From Heterostelium album PN500 (taxonomy: Eukaryota > Evosea > Eumycetozoa > Acytosteliales > Acytosteliaceae), in contig NW_008805066.1 of NCBI RefSeq assembly GCF_000004825.1, forward strand, positions 310,001-374,000: a DNA stretch of 64,000 nucleotides, written 5' to 3'. Below, piece after piece: positions 12,166 through 23,033 of this stretch (its first letter is position 1; every line of letters starts with the position of its first letter). The notes under the pieces were generated by a model. The model was not told where the DNA came from. It did not search any database and saw only the letters and a program-made list of their open reading frames with translations. Position numbers and translations under genes: made by a program.

Positions 12166-15100
12166 ATGTTTAAAGATAATTATGAATTGTTGGTATCAAC
12201 AAAGTTAAATCATTTGGTGGTTGAAAAGTGGAGATCAAAGAGAACTGGTTTGACAGTTTATAATGTGAAGGCACCGAATCCATTGGTTCATTGTCAGATC
12301 TTCTTGGCGACAGAGACACACTCGCACGACGGTTGTCCACACACTCTGGAACATCTTATCTTCTTGGGATCTGAAGACTACCCGTACAAAGGTTTTCTCG
12401 ATTTGATTGCTTCAAAGTCGTTCGCCAATGGCACCAATGCCTGGACTTCCACAGACCACACCTCCTACACTCTCTCGACTGCCGGCTCCGAAGGATTCCT
12501 CCAGGCACTGCCAATCTTTATGGATCACATCCTCTATCCAACGATTACCGACGAGGCATTCCACACAGAGGTTCATCACATCGATGGCGAAGGTAAGGAT
12601 GCCGGTGTCGTCTACTCGGAGATGCAGGCACGTGAGAACGAGAGATTCCAGGTGATTGACTTTGAGTCGACAAAGTATCTCTTCAAGAATGACTCAGGTT
12701 ACAAGTATGAAACCGGTGGTCGTCTCGAAGATCTTCGTAGTCTCAACGTGGAGACCGTGCGTAAGTATCATCGTGACTACTATCGTCCGGAGAACACCGG
12801 TGTTTTCATCGCTGGAAATGTCGATGCTGAGCAGATCTTTGAGGCGTTGGAGTCAGTCGAGCAAAAGATCATGAGAAAGCGTGGTGATTCCTACACACCC
12901 TTGGAGAGACCATGGCAAACCGAGTCAATACTCTTTGACAAATCGATAACCAAAGAGATTTTCTTCAAATCCGAAGATGACACCAAAGGTGACGTACATA
13001 TTACATTCAAGAGTGCAAACGCCAACGATCATACCACTACCACAGCCATGGAGATATTATTAGAGTATCTAATGGATGGATCGTCAGCACCAATCATGCA
13101 GCAGATGATCGATATCAAAGATGCCTATGCCGCTTCAGTTAGCAATTATATCTATCATTATAAAACAAATTTAGCAGTAAGAAATCATAATGATTAATAT
13201 TGTTGGACAGTTCATTTATTAACTATATTGTTTTTCTCTAAAGTTAATTTACTTCCAGAATTGTGATTTGGATAAGATTCGTCAAGTTAGAACAAAGATG
13301 ATGGAGGTGTTGACCGATTTGGTAGAGAATAAATCGATTGATTTGGAAAAGATAAGAACACAGATTCAGTTGAGCAAATTGAAATTCCTCTCACAGTTGG
13401 AAACGGATCTAGAGGAATTGCTAAGCCAACCATTCATTACTGATCTCCTCTATTTCGATAGTCCACAGGATTTGGTTGATAGTTTGAATACGGAGCTGTA
13501 CGAAGTGTTGGCAGCCAAGGATCAGTCGTATTGGATCGATTTGCTAAAGACATACTTTATCGACCAGCCATTCGTTGAGATCATTGGATTGCCATCGCTG
13601 GAGGAAGGTGATCGTCTTACCAAAGAGGACAACGACCGTACACAAGCACAAATTGAACAACTCGGACAAGAGAAACTGGCGGAACTCGCAAAAGAACTCG
13701 ATCGTTGTCAAGCTGTCAACACCGTACAAGTTGATCAACATCTCTTTGGTAAAATCAAAGATTACAAATTGAACTTTACATTTAATACATATATACTAAC
13801 ATATCCACCACTCCAAACACTCACATACAGATTCAATTAAAGTACCATCTACAAAGTCTATTCAATTCATTCCAGTACAATCGATTCTCAATGATAAACC
13901 ATTGGTAAACGACGATCAACATAAGAAAATCAATGAATACATCCAATCTAAATGTTCAGAAAAGGTACCATTTGATATGTTATTTTCAAGTAAGTAAACA
14001 AGCATGCCATTATGGAAAAACATTATTTCTAATATGAAATCTCTTTTGTTTTATAATAATAGATGGTGATACTGCATTTGTAAGTGCAATACTAATGTTG
14101 AATACATATGAGTTACCTGACGAATTGAGAGGTTATCTACCATTGTATGCAGATCTTATGGAGTTATCGCCGGTGGTTGTTAACGGTGTTGAAATCGATC
14201 ATGAATCGATGGATTTGATGTACAAACAGGTGTTCTTTTCCAATGCTGTAACAATGGGTTTCAATTCGGGTGTTCGCTATTCAGGTTTCGCACAGATGTT
14301 GTATTTTGAATTCCAGATCACCATTGAAAACTATGAGAAAGCGGTTGCTCTAATTCACGACATCCTCTACAATGTCAAATTCGTAAAGGAACGTATCGAT
14401 ATCGTTGCCAATCAGTTGCTCGATGAGATACCAGAGGAGATGGACAATGCCCAAAAGATGTTGAATTCTCTACGATCCTATTTCGAGGTGGATCACACCC
14501 GCTCCAATGAAGCGGCGAACAACGTACGTCGCCAACAAGTCTTCCTCGAAGACGTCATTGCTCGACTGGAAGATGACGCCACCGCTCAGTCGGTGATTGA
14601 CGATCTCGAGAGAATTCGCCAGTTTGTAACGAAATCCAATGCCATAAGCTGTCAAGTCGGTGCCAACATCCAGAATCTTCCGAATCCCAAGAAGATATGG
14701 GTGGACACATTTGCCGACGCAGCCGCTAGCAACACAGCTGAGAAACTACCGATGATTACAACCATTCTTTCGGAGCAATGCCGGCAGATATCCAATGGCG
14801 GCAATGGAACTGCAGAGCTGCTTACCATCAAAGGATCGTCGTCCTCCTATTACACCCGTGTCAGTCACACTGACTTTACAGTGCAGACTTTCCTCACCAA
14901 GGAATTCGCTTCGCTCATGTTCCTCTGCACCTATTTCGATCAATTCGAAGGACCATTCTTCAAGGGACTCAGAGGCGCCGGCATTTGCTACAGCTTCAGT
15001 CTGGACATAGATCGTGAGAAATGTGTTCTCCAGTTTAACTGCATCAAGGCAGCCAACATTGAGAGTGCACTCAAAGAGGCAAAGAAAATCGTTCTCGACA

Positions 15101-15528
15101 TCGTAGAGAGCGGTACCTTTAGAAAAGATTGGGTTCAAACTGCTCGATCAACTCTGGTATTCGATATCGCTAAAAAAGAAAAGGATATTACTTCTGCAAT
15201 GATTCAGGTAAATATATATATAGAACTCAACAAAAACATATAACAACTGTATTACTCATACCATTTTAAATAACAAACAATAATATAGCAATTATGGAGT
15301 GTTTATATTAGAAAATGGCCAATTGAAGGTTATAAATTACTTTTGGATATATTGGCAGATGTCACTGAAGAAGATCTATTGGTATCAATGAAATATTTCC
15401 GTCAACTCTTTGATGACAACTACTCATACGTTGGCATTGTATCGGATCCAACCAAAGTAGAAAGTCTCAAACAACTCTTTGATACCGATAAACTCAAAGT
15501 TGTAGATATCGAATCAAAATTCGTTTAA
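12166..15528 (+). CDS. M16 family zinc metallopeptidase (YOL098C/SDD3-like)
   Basis: Exons 12166-13176, 13244-13748, 13831-13989, 14063-15207 and 15289-15528 give 1019 aa. The inverted zinc motif HxxEH is HTLEH (residues 59-63), with the distal Glu in VVYSEMQ about 85 residues on. The first M16 half is followed by the inactive C-terminal half (YTRVSHTDFTVQTFLTKEF, GPFFKGLRGAGICYSFSLD). The full length fits the 1000-residue M16C single-chain enzymes; the N-terminal order LFLGSEDYPYKGFLDLIA/NAWTSTDHTSYT is that of the yeast YOL098C and worm C05D11.1 group. No mitochondrial presequence is evident, so it is probably a cytosolic peptide-degrading enzyme. For exon 2 an alternative acceptor at 13258 also keeps frame; 13244 was chosen because it adds the conserved beta strand LIYFQN before LDKI. 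Confidence 0.9.
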
Positions 15529-15721
15529 GAAATAATAAATAAAGTAAACAATTGCAAATCGTTAACTATTATATAATTATAAATATATAATGCACAATTA
15601 AACATTATTGGATCATTAATTAAAAGTCAAATTTTTTCTCTTACACCACTTCAAACTTTTTTTTTTTTTTTCATGTGATTAAAATTAGCATGCTTTAATT
15701 AAATATATTTGTTTGGAGAAG

Positions 15722-18422
15722 ATGAATGTTAAATTCTCAAGTCAGAAATTCCCTTATATTCGTTTGTATTTATTTAGCTATTACTATTCATTTTCTATAA
15801 TTTATTAATTTGGTGTTTGATCTCTTTTTTCTATATATACAGCTTCAGTTAAAGATGCAAGTGGTGCAATTTGGGTAGGTAGTGATTAGAATTGATTCTT
15901 TCTCATAAATTAAACAATATAGTACTATTAGTATTAACTTTACTTTATTCACAAACAAAAAACAAGGGATGTGTAGTTCAACCATTTAGAAATATAGAAC
16001 AATGTCATGGTAATAAATTCGATATCGATAGATGTAAGAAATGTTTTGCCTATGTCAATCCTTACATCGTGAGAGAACCAAACAACACTTACAAGTGTGT
16101 ACTATGTGATACCACCAACAAGTTAGAGACTGATCGCTATCTCAATCTGGCATACAGTCATCCTGATCAAGTACCAGAGTTACAATATAACAATTTAGTA
16201 TTAGAAGATATAATAGATAATAATAATAATAATAGCAATGATAATAATAGTGATGTTGGTGTTATAGATCAACAATTATTACAATTACAACAGCTAGAGG
16301 AATATAAAGAGTTTGCAAATAATCCAATCTATATAGCGGTGGTTGATCACTCTGGCAGTGAAGATCAGATCAATACGATACACGATGGTCTCGAAGCGTT
16401 GGTACATGCACTTCCTGACAACTGTCTCTTTGGAATGATTATATACTCTCAAAAGATTGGAATATTCAATTTCAACACGACCGTTCCATCTTTGAAATAC
16501 ATCGATGTCATATCATCGAGTAACGATGACATTGTATTCGATGATATATTACCACTTACAAGTTTTTTAGTTAATGTATGTCTGTTGGTCTATTTTCAAA
16601 TAATTACTCAAAAAAAAACATTATATACTAATATCATGTTTATTATTATTATATTTAGAAATCGAAATTTGAAACCAATATTTTGAATGCTATCAATATA
16701 TTACCTCAAATAGAATCGACTGTAAATAAGAAAGGAGCAATCAGAGCACTTGGACCAACTATCAATATGTTATTAGATTATCTAACATTTGATAATATTA
16801 AATTTAATGGTAAGAGAAGAAGAAGAAGAACAGCGACAACCAATTTGATTAACTCGTTCGACGATATTAACGACCTCTAACAAATAACAGTAAAAGTTGG
16901 ATTGTTTTTATGTGGAAATCCAGTGTTTGGCGATGGCACTGTCGAGAAAGAATTCACTACATTAGAATCGTTGTACTCGAGCTATCAGGAAGCATCGTTT
17001 TTGAAACCATCGACTATGTTCTATCAGAGACAGGCAGAGCGTGCCACTCTGTTGGGTGTGCATTTCGATATGTATTGCATTGGTGCCAAGTATTTCGGTT
17101 TGGACTCTATCAAGTTTTTGACGACGTCGACCGGTGGAAATCTCTATAGATACACTCAGATCGGTCCAAAATGCTCACTGCCACAAGATATCTACAAGCT
17201 GATCTCCAATGGCTGGGGATTCCACGGACTGCTTCGTATAAGAACCAGCAAGAACTATGCCGTCGACAATTGCTTTGGCAATATAATACCATCGAAAAAC
17301 TATGAGAATCTCTATCACATTGAATCATGCTCAACATTCACCTCATTTGGTTTCGATTTTAAATTTACCGATCCTTCTACATTTGAATTGTAACTATTTT
17401 AAAAATATTTATTAATATATACATATATTTGATATATAGACTAATTATAATAATATTTGCTTTTCATTTCTAGTGGAAGAAAACCATATATTCAAATTGC
17501 TTTTTCATATTCTTATTTGGAACCTTTAAATTCCAATAGCAATAATAATAATAATGGTGTTGGTGGGGGTGAGAATGTTGATGAATCATCATCTACAAGT
17601 GGAAATATAAGGGTGATAAAGAAGAGATTGCAGATTTATACAGCACTGTTACAGGTTGCAAGTACACCGGTGGAGTTGTTCCATTCGATCGACTTGGAAA
17701 CAACGATTACACTTTTGACTCACAAGATTATCAGAGAGTCGCTCGAGAAGGGTATTGTAGAGTCGCGAATGCTGCTACTCGATTGGATCACCAATATCAT
17801 TGCGCTCTACAATGAGAACGTCGTTATCTTGAATTCGATACAGAAGAATGTCGATATGACATTCAGTCACGTGCCACAACTTCGTCCACTTCCACGCTAT
17901 GTTTTCGCACTGCTAAAGTCGCAGCTGTTGCGCACTCTCTCCAAGGGCAACGAAGAATCTACGCTTCTCACCAGTTCCGACGAGTGGATATTCAGTCAGT
18001 GTTTGCTACAGGCGTTGGAACCGAGACTGTTGCACCGTGCCATCTACCCGGTGCTCTACACGTACGGCGCACCCAACAATCTGGCATCGAAATACGTTGC
18101 ACTCTCTATGAACAGCATCAAAGTATCGATTTCACACATCTATTTGATGGATACCTACGACAAGATGATCGTATACTACAGTACGTCGGTGTCGGAGCAG
18201 CACGTATTCCCGCCACCACCCGACAGTCTCATCAGACAGACCATAGTCAACAGCAAACAAGACAGATTGATTGTTCCAGAGATTATCTACACCAAAGGCA
18301 GTTTAGACCAAGAGGCACGCAAATTCTCTGACTATCTTGTAGAAGAAGACAATAGCCAAGGTCAATCATTTGTAACTTTCATTCGTGAACTTTCATTGAC
18401 CATTCATAAAGTTTTACTTTAA
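15722..18422 (+). CDS. Divergent Sec23-like COPII coat family protein
   Basis: Exons 15722-15761, 15843-15874, 15967-16575, 16659-16809, 16891-17389 and 17474-18422 give 759 aa. The zinc finger is C47, C50, C68, C71 in RCKKCFAYVNPYI..YKCVLC, typical of Sec23/Sec24. The trunk (vWA-like) begins PIYIAVVDHSGSEDQINTIH and runs through ALPDNCLFGMIIYSQKIGIF, closer to Sec23 (FVVDT..EEEL, LLPxNALVGxxxFG) than to Sec24. Then come the beta-sandwich (KPYIQIAFSYSYLE), the helical domain and a gelsolin-like end. Sec23 is the GTPase-activating half of the COPII inner coat. The conserved core is weak, so this is probably a paralogue rather than the main Sec23. An Asn run and a Gly/Asn/Ser insert occur between domains. 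The first two short exons rest only on splice sites and frame. Confidence 0.75.
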
Positions 18423-18588
18423 AAAAATCAACCCAAAACCCAATTAAAATAAAAATAACTATCATCATCATCAAAATTTGTTGTTGTTGTTAAATTATAT
18501 TTATAATATAAATCAAACAACCAACTAACCAACCAACCAATTACGATCTTGTTTGTTTTCCTCCACACAACTAATTAAGTGTTGTCCA

Positions 18589-18621
<33 letters not shown>

Positions 18622-18826
18622 TGGATTTTGTTTGTTTTTTTTTTTTTCACACAATTGTGGTGAATGAATTTGAAAAAGTTTTTTTAAAGTTCTCTTTTTT
18701 TAATGTGTTACATTACATTCTCTATCATTCATATTGCTTTATCATTTTATCTTTGTTTTTTTTAGATTGTTTGATCGATAGATAGGCGAGAGTGAGAGAG
18801 TGAGAGTTTAAAGGTTAAATAAAGAA
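18423..18826. other. Intergenic
   Basis: T- and A-rich DNA with a 26-base A run at about 18595-18620 and no coding frame. A short GA-rich stretch (GAGAGTGAGAGAGTGAGAG, near 18788) lies just before the next start codon and may be 5' UTR. Confidence 0.5.
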
Positions 18827-21666
18827 ATGTTTCTAAATAAAGCCTTCAGTCGGTATCTTGTTAGTGTCGGCAGTGGCTTTCATAAGAGTAGCAGACAGCA
18901 ACAGAATAATGATAATCTCATCAATGTTGGCTTGGGAGGTGTGCGAAACATTACAAGCTCTTCTACACCACCTCTGCTAAACAGAAACAAAGGGCCAACT
19001 TATAATAAACATCAACAACAGAATCAACAGCATGTTCAACAACATCAACATCAACAACAACAACAACAGAATCAACAACAGCAGCAACATAGTCAGCAAC
19101 TTCAACAACAACAACAGCAACAACAACAACTTCAACATATAATACAACAAAGACAACAAGAACACCAACAACAAAGATTTCAACAGCAACAACAAGTACA
19201 ACAACAACAAACAACAACAACAAAATCAACATTTTCAACAACATTCACAAGAACAATATCTGCGGAATCTTAAATTACAACAGATTCAACAACAATTTAG
19301 TCAAATGAATTTTGGAAATGGACATGGTCATTCTCATGGACATCCACATTTTCAGCATGGTCATGCTCATGGCCAATATCAATATAATTTTAATTTGGTG
19401 GGCAATGTGTTGGCGGCAGAGAGTCAGTCACCAACCGGCTTGTTTGGTATCAACGAGCTGAGTACTCCCGCAGGCTGGGAGACTCTCTATAACAAGTGTT
19501 TAGAGCGATTGGAAGCGAGTGTATCGCGTCTCCTGGAGAGACCGGTCTCGCACCACGACGACGTCATCCAACTGATCGAGAAGCTGTACATATTAGATTC
19601 AATCTCGATTGACTTGTGCGCATTGATGGATCCTGCCGAGCTGTGTCGCAGCGTCATGCCCGAGACACCACACGCATTCGCCGCCGACAAATTCTACAAT
19701 CAGATGGCGCACTACGTCCACAAACTAAACGCAAACCCCGCCATCTACAACTGTCTAAAGTCGATATACCAACACCGTGAATTCCCAAGGTTGCCGCCGG
19801 CACACCGTGAGTTTGTCGTCGAGATGATGTCCGAGTCGGAAATCAATGGAATCCATCTCTCAGAGACACAGCGACGTGCTGCCATCGACCTGAAGTGTCA
19901 GATCGCGGCAACCGGATCGGCGTTCATTCAGGAGCTGAACTCGCCGTGGACACAGACCAACAATAGCACCAACCAGTCGCAGGCATTTGTGACCAATCGA
20001 CAGGCACTGGCTAGCTTACCGCGCGAATACACACAGTATCTACAGAGAGGTCGTGGTGATAATGTGATCGTCGATTCCAATCCAAACTTGGCCGACGGTA
20101 TCTTAAAGTATGTAGAGGATCCAACACTTAGGAAAACCGTCTATTTCAACAGTCGTCACGGAGTATCGAAAGAACTGCTTTTCAACCTCGAGAAGATGGT
20201 CGGAACACGTGACCAACTTGCTAAAGTATTGGGATATAATACCTACTCGGAATACACACTCTCTTCAAAACTAATAGAAACACCAGAGAAAGCAATGACA
20301 TTTTTAAAAGTAACTATGATCATCTTTATAAATAATATCTCATCAATTCCAAAGATATTAATAATCATTCTTTATAATCCTATACAGCAATTATCAAATG
20401 AAACAAGAGATTTATCAGATTCAGAATTGAATATGTTGTATAGTTTCAAATGTAAAACAGAGTTGACAGGAGATCCTGTGTTCCAATGGGATTACGAGTA
20501 CTATTCGAATTTAATTAGAAACAAATCAGTACAAGATTTGAATGCACCAACCTCTGCAGAACTTTCTGAATACTTCTCATTGGAGAACGTATTAGAAGGA
20601 ATGAGTAGAGTTGTTCATCAATTATTTGGTTTGAAATTAAAACAGGTAATGTCGTCTATTTATACTCCTTGTTTGACGATTTATATATTAATCTTTTATA
20701 TATATTCTATTAGATTGAAATGAGACCAGGAGAGTCATGGAATAAAGATGTTATAAAATTAGCGCTTCTAAGTAGAGATGAAGGAATCATAGGATATATT
20801 TATATGGATTTATGGCAACGACCAAACAAAGCATCGTTGGGTGTCAACTATGTGATGGAACTGGGCTATCGTAAACGCAATTTCAATTTGGTTACGGGTG
20901 ACGTCCCAATGATGGAGGATTATAACGTGCCAAAAGTAGCGCTAGTATGTTCGTTTGGATCAAAGAATCAAACCAACCAATTCCGCTCTCTGCTGCACCA
21001 TTGCGATCTGGAGGTGATGTTCCATGAATTTGGACACAGTCTGCATACGGTACTGTCGAGAGGTGACTTCCAACATCTCTGTGGAACACGTGGACCTGTC
21101 GATTTCGTAGAGATTCCTAGCACACTCATGGAACACTTTACATGGGATCACAAAATTCTCAGACAATTTGCCAACCACTATTCATCGGGAAGAACTCTCT
21201 CCAGTGAAATGATCAACGCCTACAAAGAAACCAAAGATATTTTCAAAGGAATAGAAACTCAGAAATTGGTACGTAAAAATATTATTCAAATATTAATTAG
21301 CTAAAAACTAATATTCTTTTTGTCTATTAAAAGATATCATTGGCAATGTTTGATTTGATTCTACATGGAAAACACCCAAATATCAAGACACCATCGGAGA
21401 TTATGTCGATTTTACAACAAAAGAATCTAAAGATTGCCGGAGATGTTGGTGATTCCTTCTTGTCGGGATTCTCTCATCTCTATTTCTACGGATCGTCGTA
21501 TTACTGCTACCTACTCTCAAAGTACAACAGTGAAAAGATCTGGAAGAACTTCTTTGGCAATGGACACAAAGTAAATCGTGAAAAAGGTGAACAATACCGT
21601 AGAAAGTTCCTTCAGAAGGGTTCTTCACAAACACCACAATCCATACTGAATCATTTTACAGCTTAA
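18827..21666 (+). CDS. Mitochondrial intermediate peptidase (M3 family)
   Basis: Proposed exons 18827-19195, 19284-20309, 20388-20645, 20714-21268 and 21334-21666 give 846 aa. The zinc site is HEFGH (about 655-659), with the third ligand Glu in FVEIPS (about 684). TGLFGINELSTPAGWETLY and GTRGPVDFVEIPSTLMEHF are hallmarks of MIP/Oct1, the matrix protease that trims eight residues from imported precursors. The start MFLNKAFSRYL with basic and hydroxylated residues looks like a mitochondrial targeting sequence. A long Gln/His-rich stretch (about residues 60-130) sits between the presequence and the catalytic part. The frame changes inside this stretch: either the 88-bp GT..AG intron 19196-19283 exists, or there is one extra A near 19212. 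The intron 20310-20387 is 78 bp, a multiple of three, without stops. Confidence 0.9.
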
Positions 21667-22414
21667 ACAAAAACAAACAAACAGACAGACAAACAAACAA
21701 ACCTACACCAAAAAATTTTACTGTAATTAAACACTTTATTTATTTTTATCTCACCACCCACTGCCACTACACCACTACCATACTACTCACAATTTATAAA
21801 TAACTCTGTTTTATAAGAGAGCAGAGATACGGTTATAATAAATACTATGTAAAATTTAACATCTTTCCAATTCCAACAACGATCGTACTACTCCACAAAC
21901 AACAATGATTTAAAAAGTTATCAACTTCATTGTCATTACACACACATTCTATCTATCTATCTATCTATCTCCATAGTTAACAATGAACACGGTATCCATT
22001 CCTTCACCCTAGTGGTAATCAATAATTAAAGAATATAATTGTTATTGATAAAAATAAACTTAAACTTAAGGTTACAAATATAGATATCTTTATTTTGTTT
22101 TGTGTGGGTAAAGAGGAAGTAAGTATCTTTGAATAAATTAAATAAATAAAACAAGATCTTAATTTAGTCATGGTTGTGTTATGATGGTTAATAATGACAA
22201 CAACATTTAATAAATTTAGTAAATTAAAGTAATCATGATTCTGTTGTTTCTTGGAGTGGGCTTTTTATTGGGTTTACAACTTTCACACACAGGGTTCCAA
22301 AAAATAAGCTTTGATTTCTTTTTTTTTTTTCACCCTATTCCTCATTTCGGAATTAAAAAGATGTCTGTAATTATTTTACCGGTTCTATTGAGAGGTTCAA
22401 AATTACTCAAAAAA

Positions 22415-22697
22415 AAAGTAATCGAAGTGAGAATTTTTTTGATTTCTTTTTTTTTTTTTTAAATTGATTTACTTTGATTACTGTTATTATTTTTTCTTTT
22501 TTATCATAACACAACACTCATTGTTAGGCACCTCCTTTCGAAACTACTTTTGGAAATTGATGAACTTACTCTGCAAAATAAAAAGAAATCGAGCAACAAT
22601 TGTGATCACATACCACCCACCTTCCTTCTACAATGTTTAAAATAAAAGTAATCAAAGTAAAATAGAATAGGATTTAGAAGAGAAAAGTAATCGAAGT
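22415..22697. promoter_or_regulatory. Repeated motif AAAGTAATCRAAGT
   Basis: The motif AAAGTAATC(G/A)AAGT occurs at 22415-22428, 22645-22658 and 22684-22697 on the plus strand, with a near copy on the minus strand at about 22471-22482 and a partial one near 22227. Three exact or one-base-different 14-mers within 300 bp, 340-620 bp upstream of the ABC transporter start, suggest a transcription-factor site cluster. The functional role is inferred. Confidence 0.4.
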
Positions 22698-22802
22698 TTA
22701 ATTTAAGGGCCAAACCTCATATTAATACCCTTTTTTCTCAACTCATCAAAAGAAATCAAAAAACAACAAAACAAAAATGATCACCATCAATTTAAAGTAA
22801 AT

Positions 22803-22973
22803 ATGATGTGTTATAATGAAGATTCTCAGTTTAAAGCCGGAGGATTGAAATCAATGGTGAAGAAAGGACTTGCTATATTTTTAAAATCACCAAAGAAAAA
22901 TATTATTCAATTTTTTTTCTCCAATATAATAAAATATACATATATATTTATTTTAATATTTATATATAGATAA
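22803..22973 (+). CDS. Possible small ORF or leader exon (56 aa)
   Basis: The frame starts MMCYNEDSQFKAGGLKSM and continues VKKGLAIFLKSPKKNIIQ, which has coding-like composition, before running into a T/A-rich hydrophobic stretch that may be intron. It ends 60 bp before the ABC transporter start. It may be an unannotated upstream exon, an upstream ORF, or a fragment of a decayed gene. Support is composition only. Confidence 0.25.
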   Translation: MMCYNEDSQFKAGGLKSMVKKGLAIFLKSPKKNIIQFFFSNIIKYTYIFILIFIYR

Positions 22974-23033
22974 TTAATTTTATTTTATATATATTACTAT
23001 TATTTTTTATTATTTGTAAAAAAAAACAAAAAG

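Larger units (their letters stand above)
21667..23033. other. Intergenic, upstream region of the ABC transporter
   Basis: 1.37 kb of AT-rich DNA. It holds a (CTAT)n microsatellite near 21951-21972, several T runs, the 14-bp repeated motif listed separately, and one short open frame at 22803-22973. No long coding frame is credible. Confidence 0.5.

Noticed and set aside
18963-19244. Antisense frames rich in Val/Leu in the MIP gene
   Set aside because: Complement of the CAA-rich tract.
21949-21975. (CTAT)n, (AC)n and (GATA)n microsatellites as possible functional repeats (also near 26670, 59506 and 59864)
   Set aside because: Ordinary simple repeats, common in AT-rich dictyostelid spacers; no arrangement like CRISPR or satellite arrays.
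22235-22462. 75-codon plus-strand frame
   Set aside because: Hydrophobic and T-rich, without conserved features; overlaps the repeated-motif spacer.
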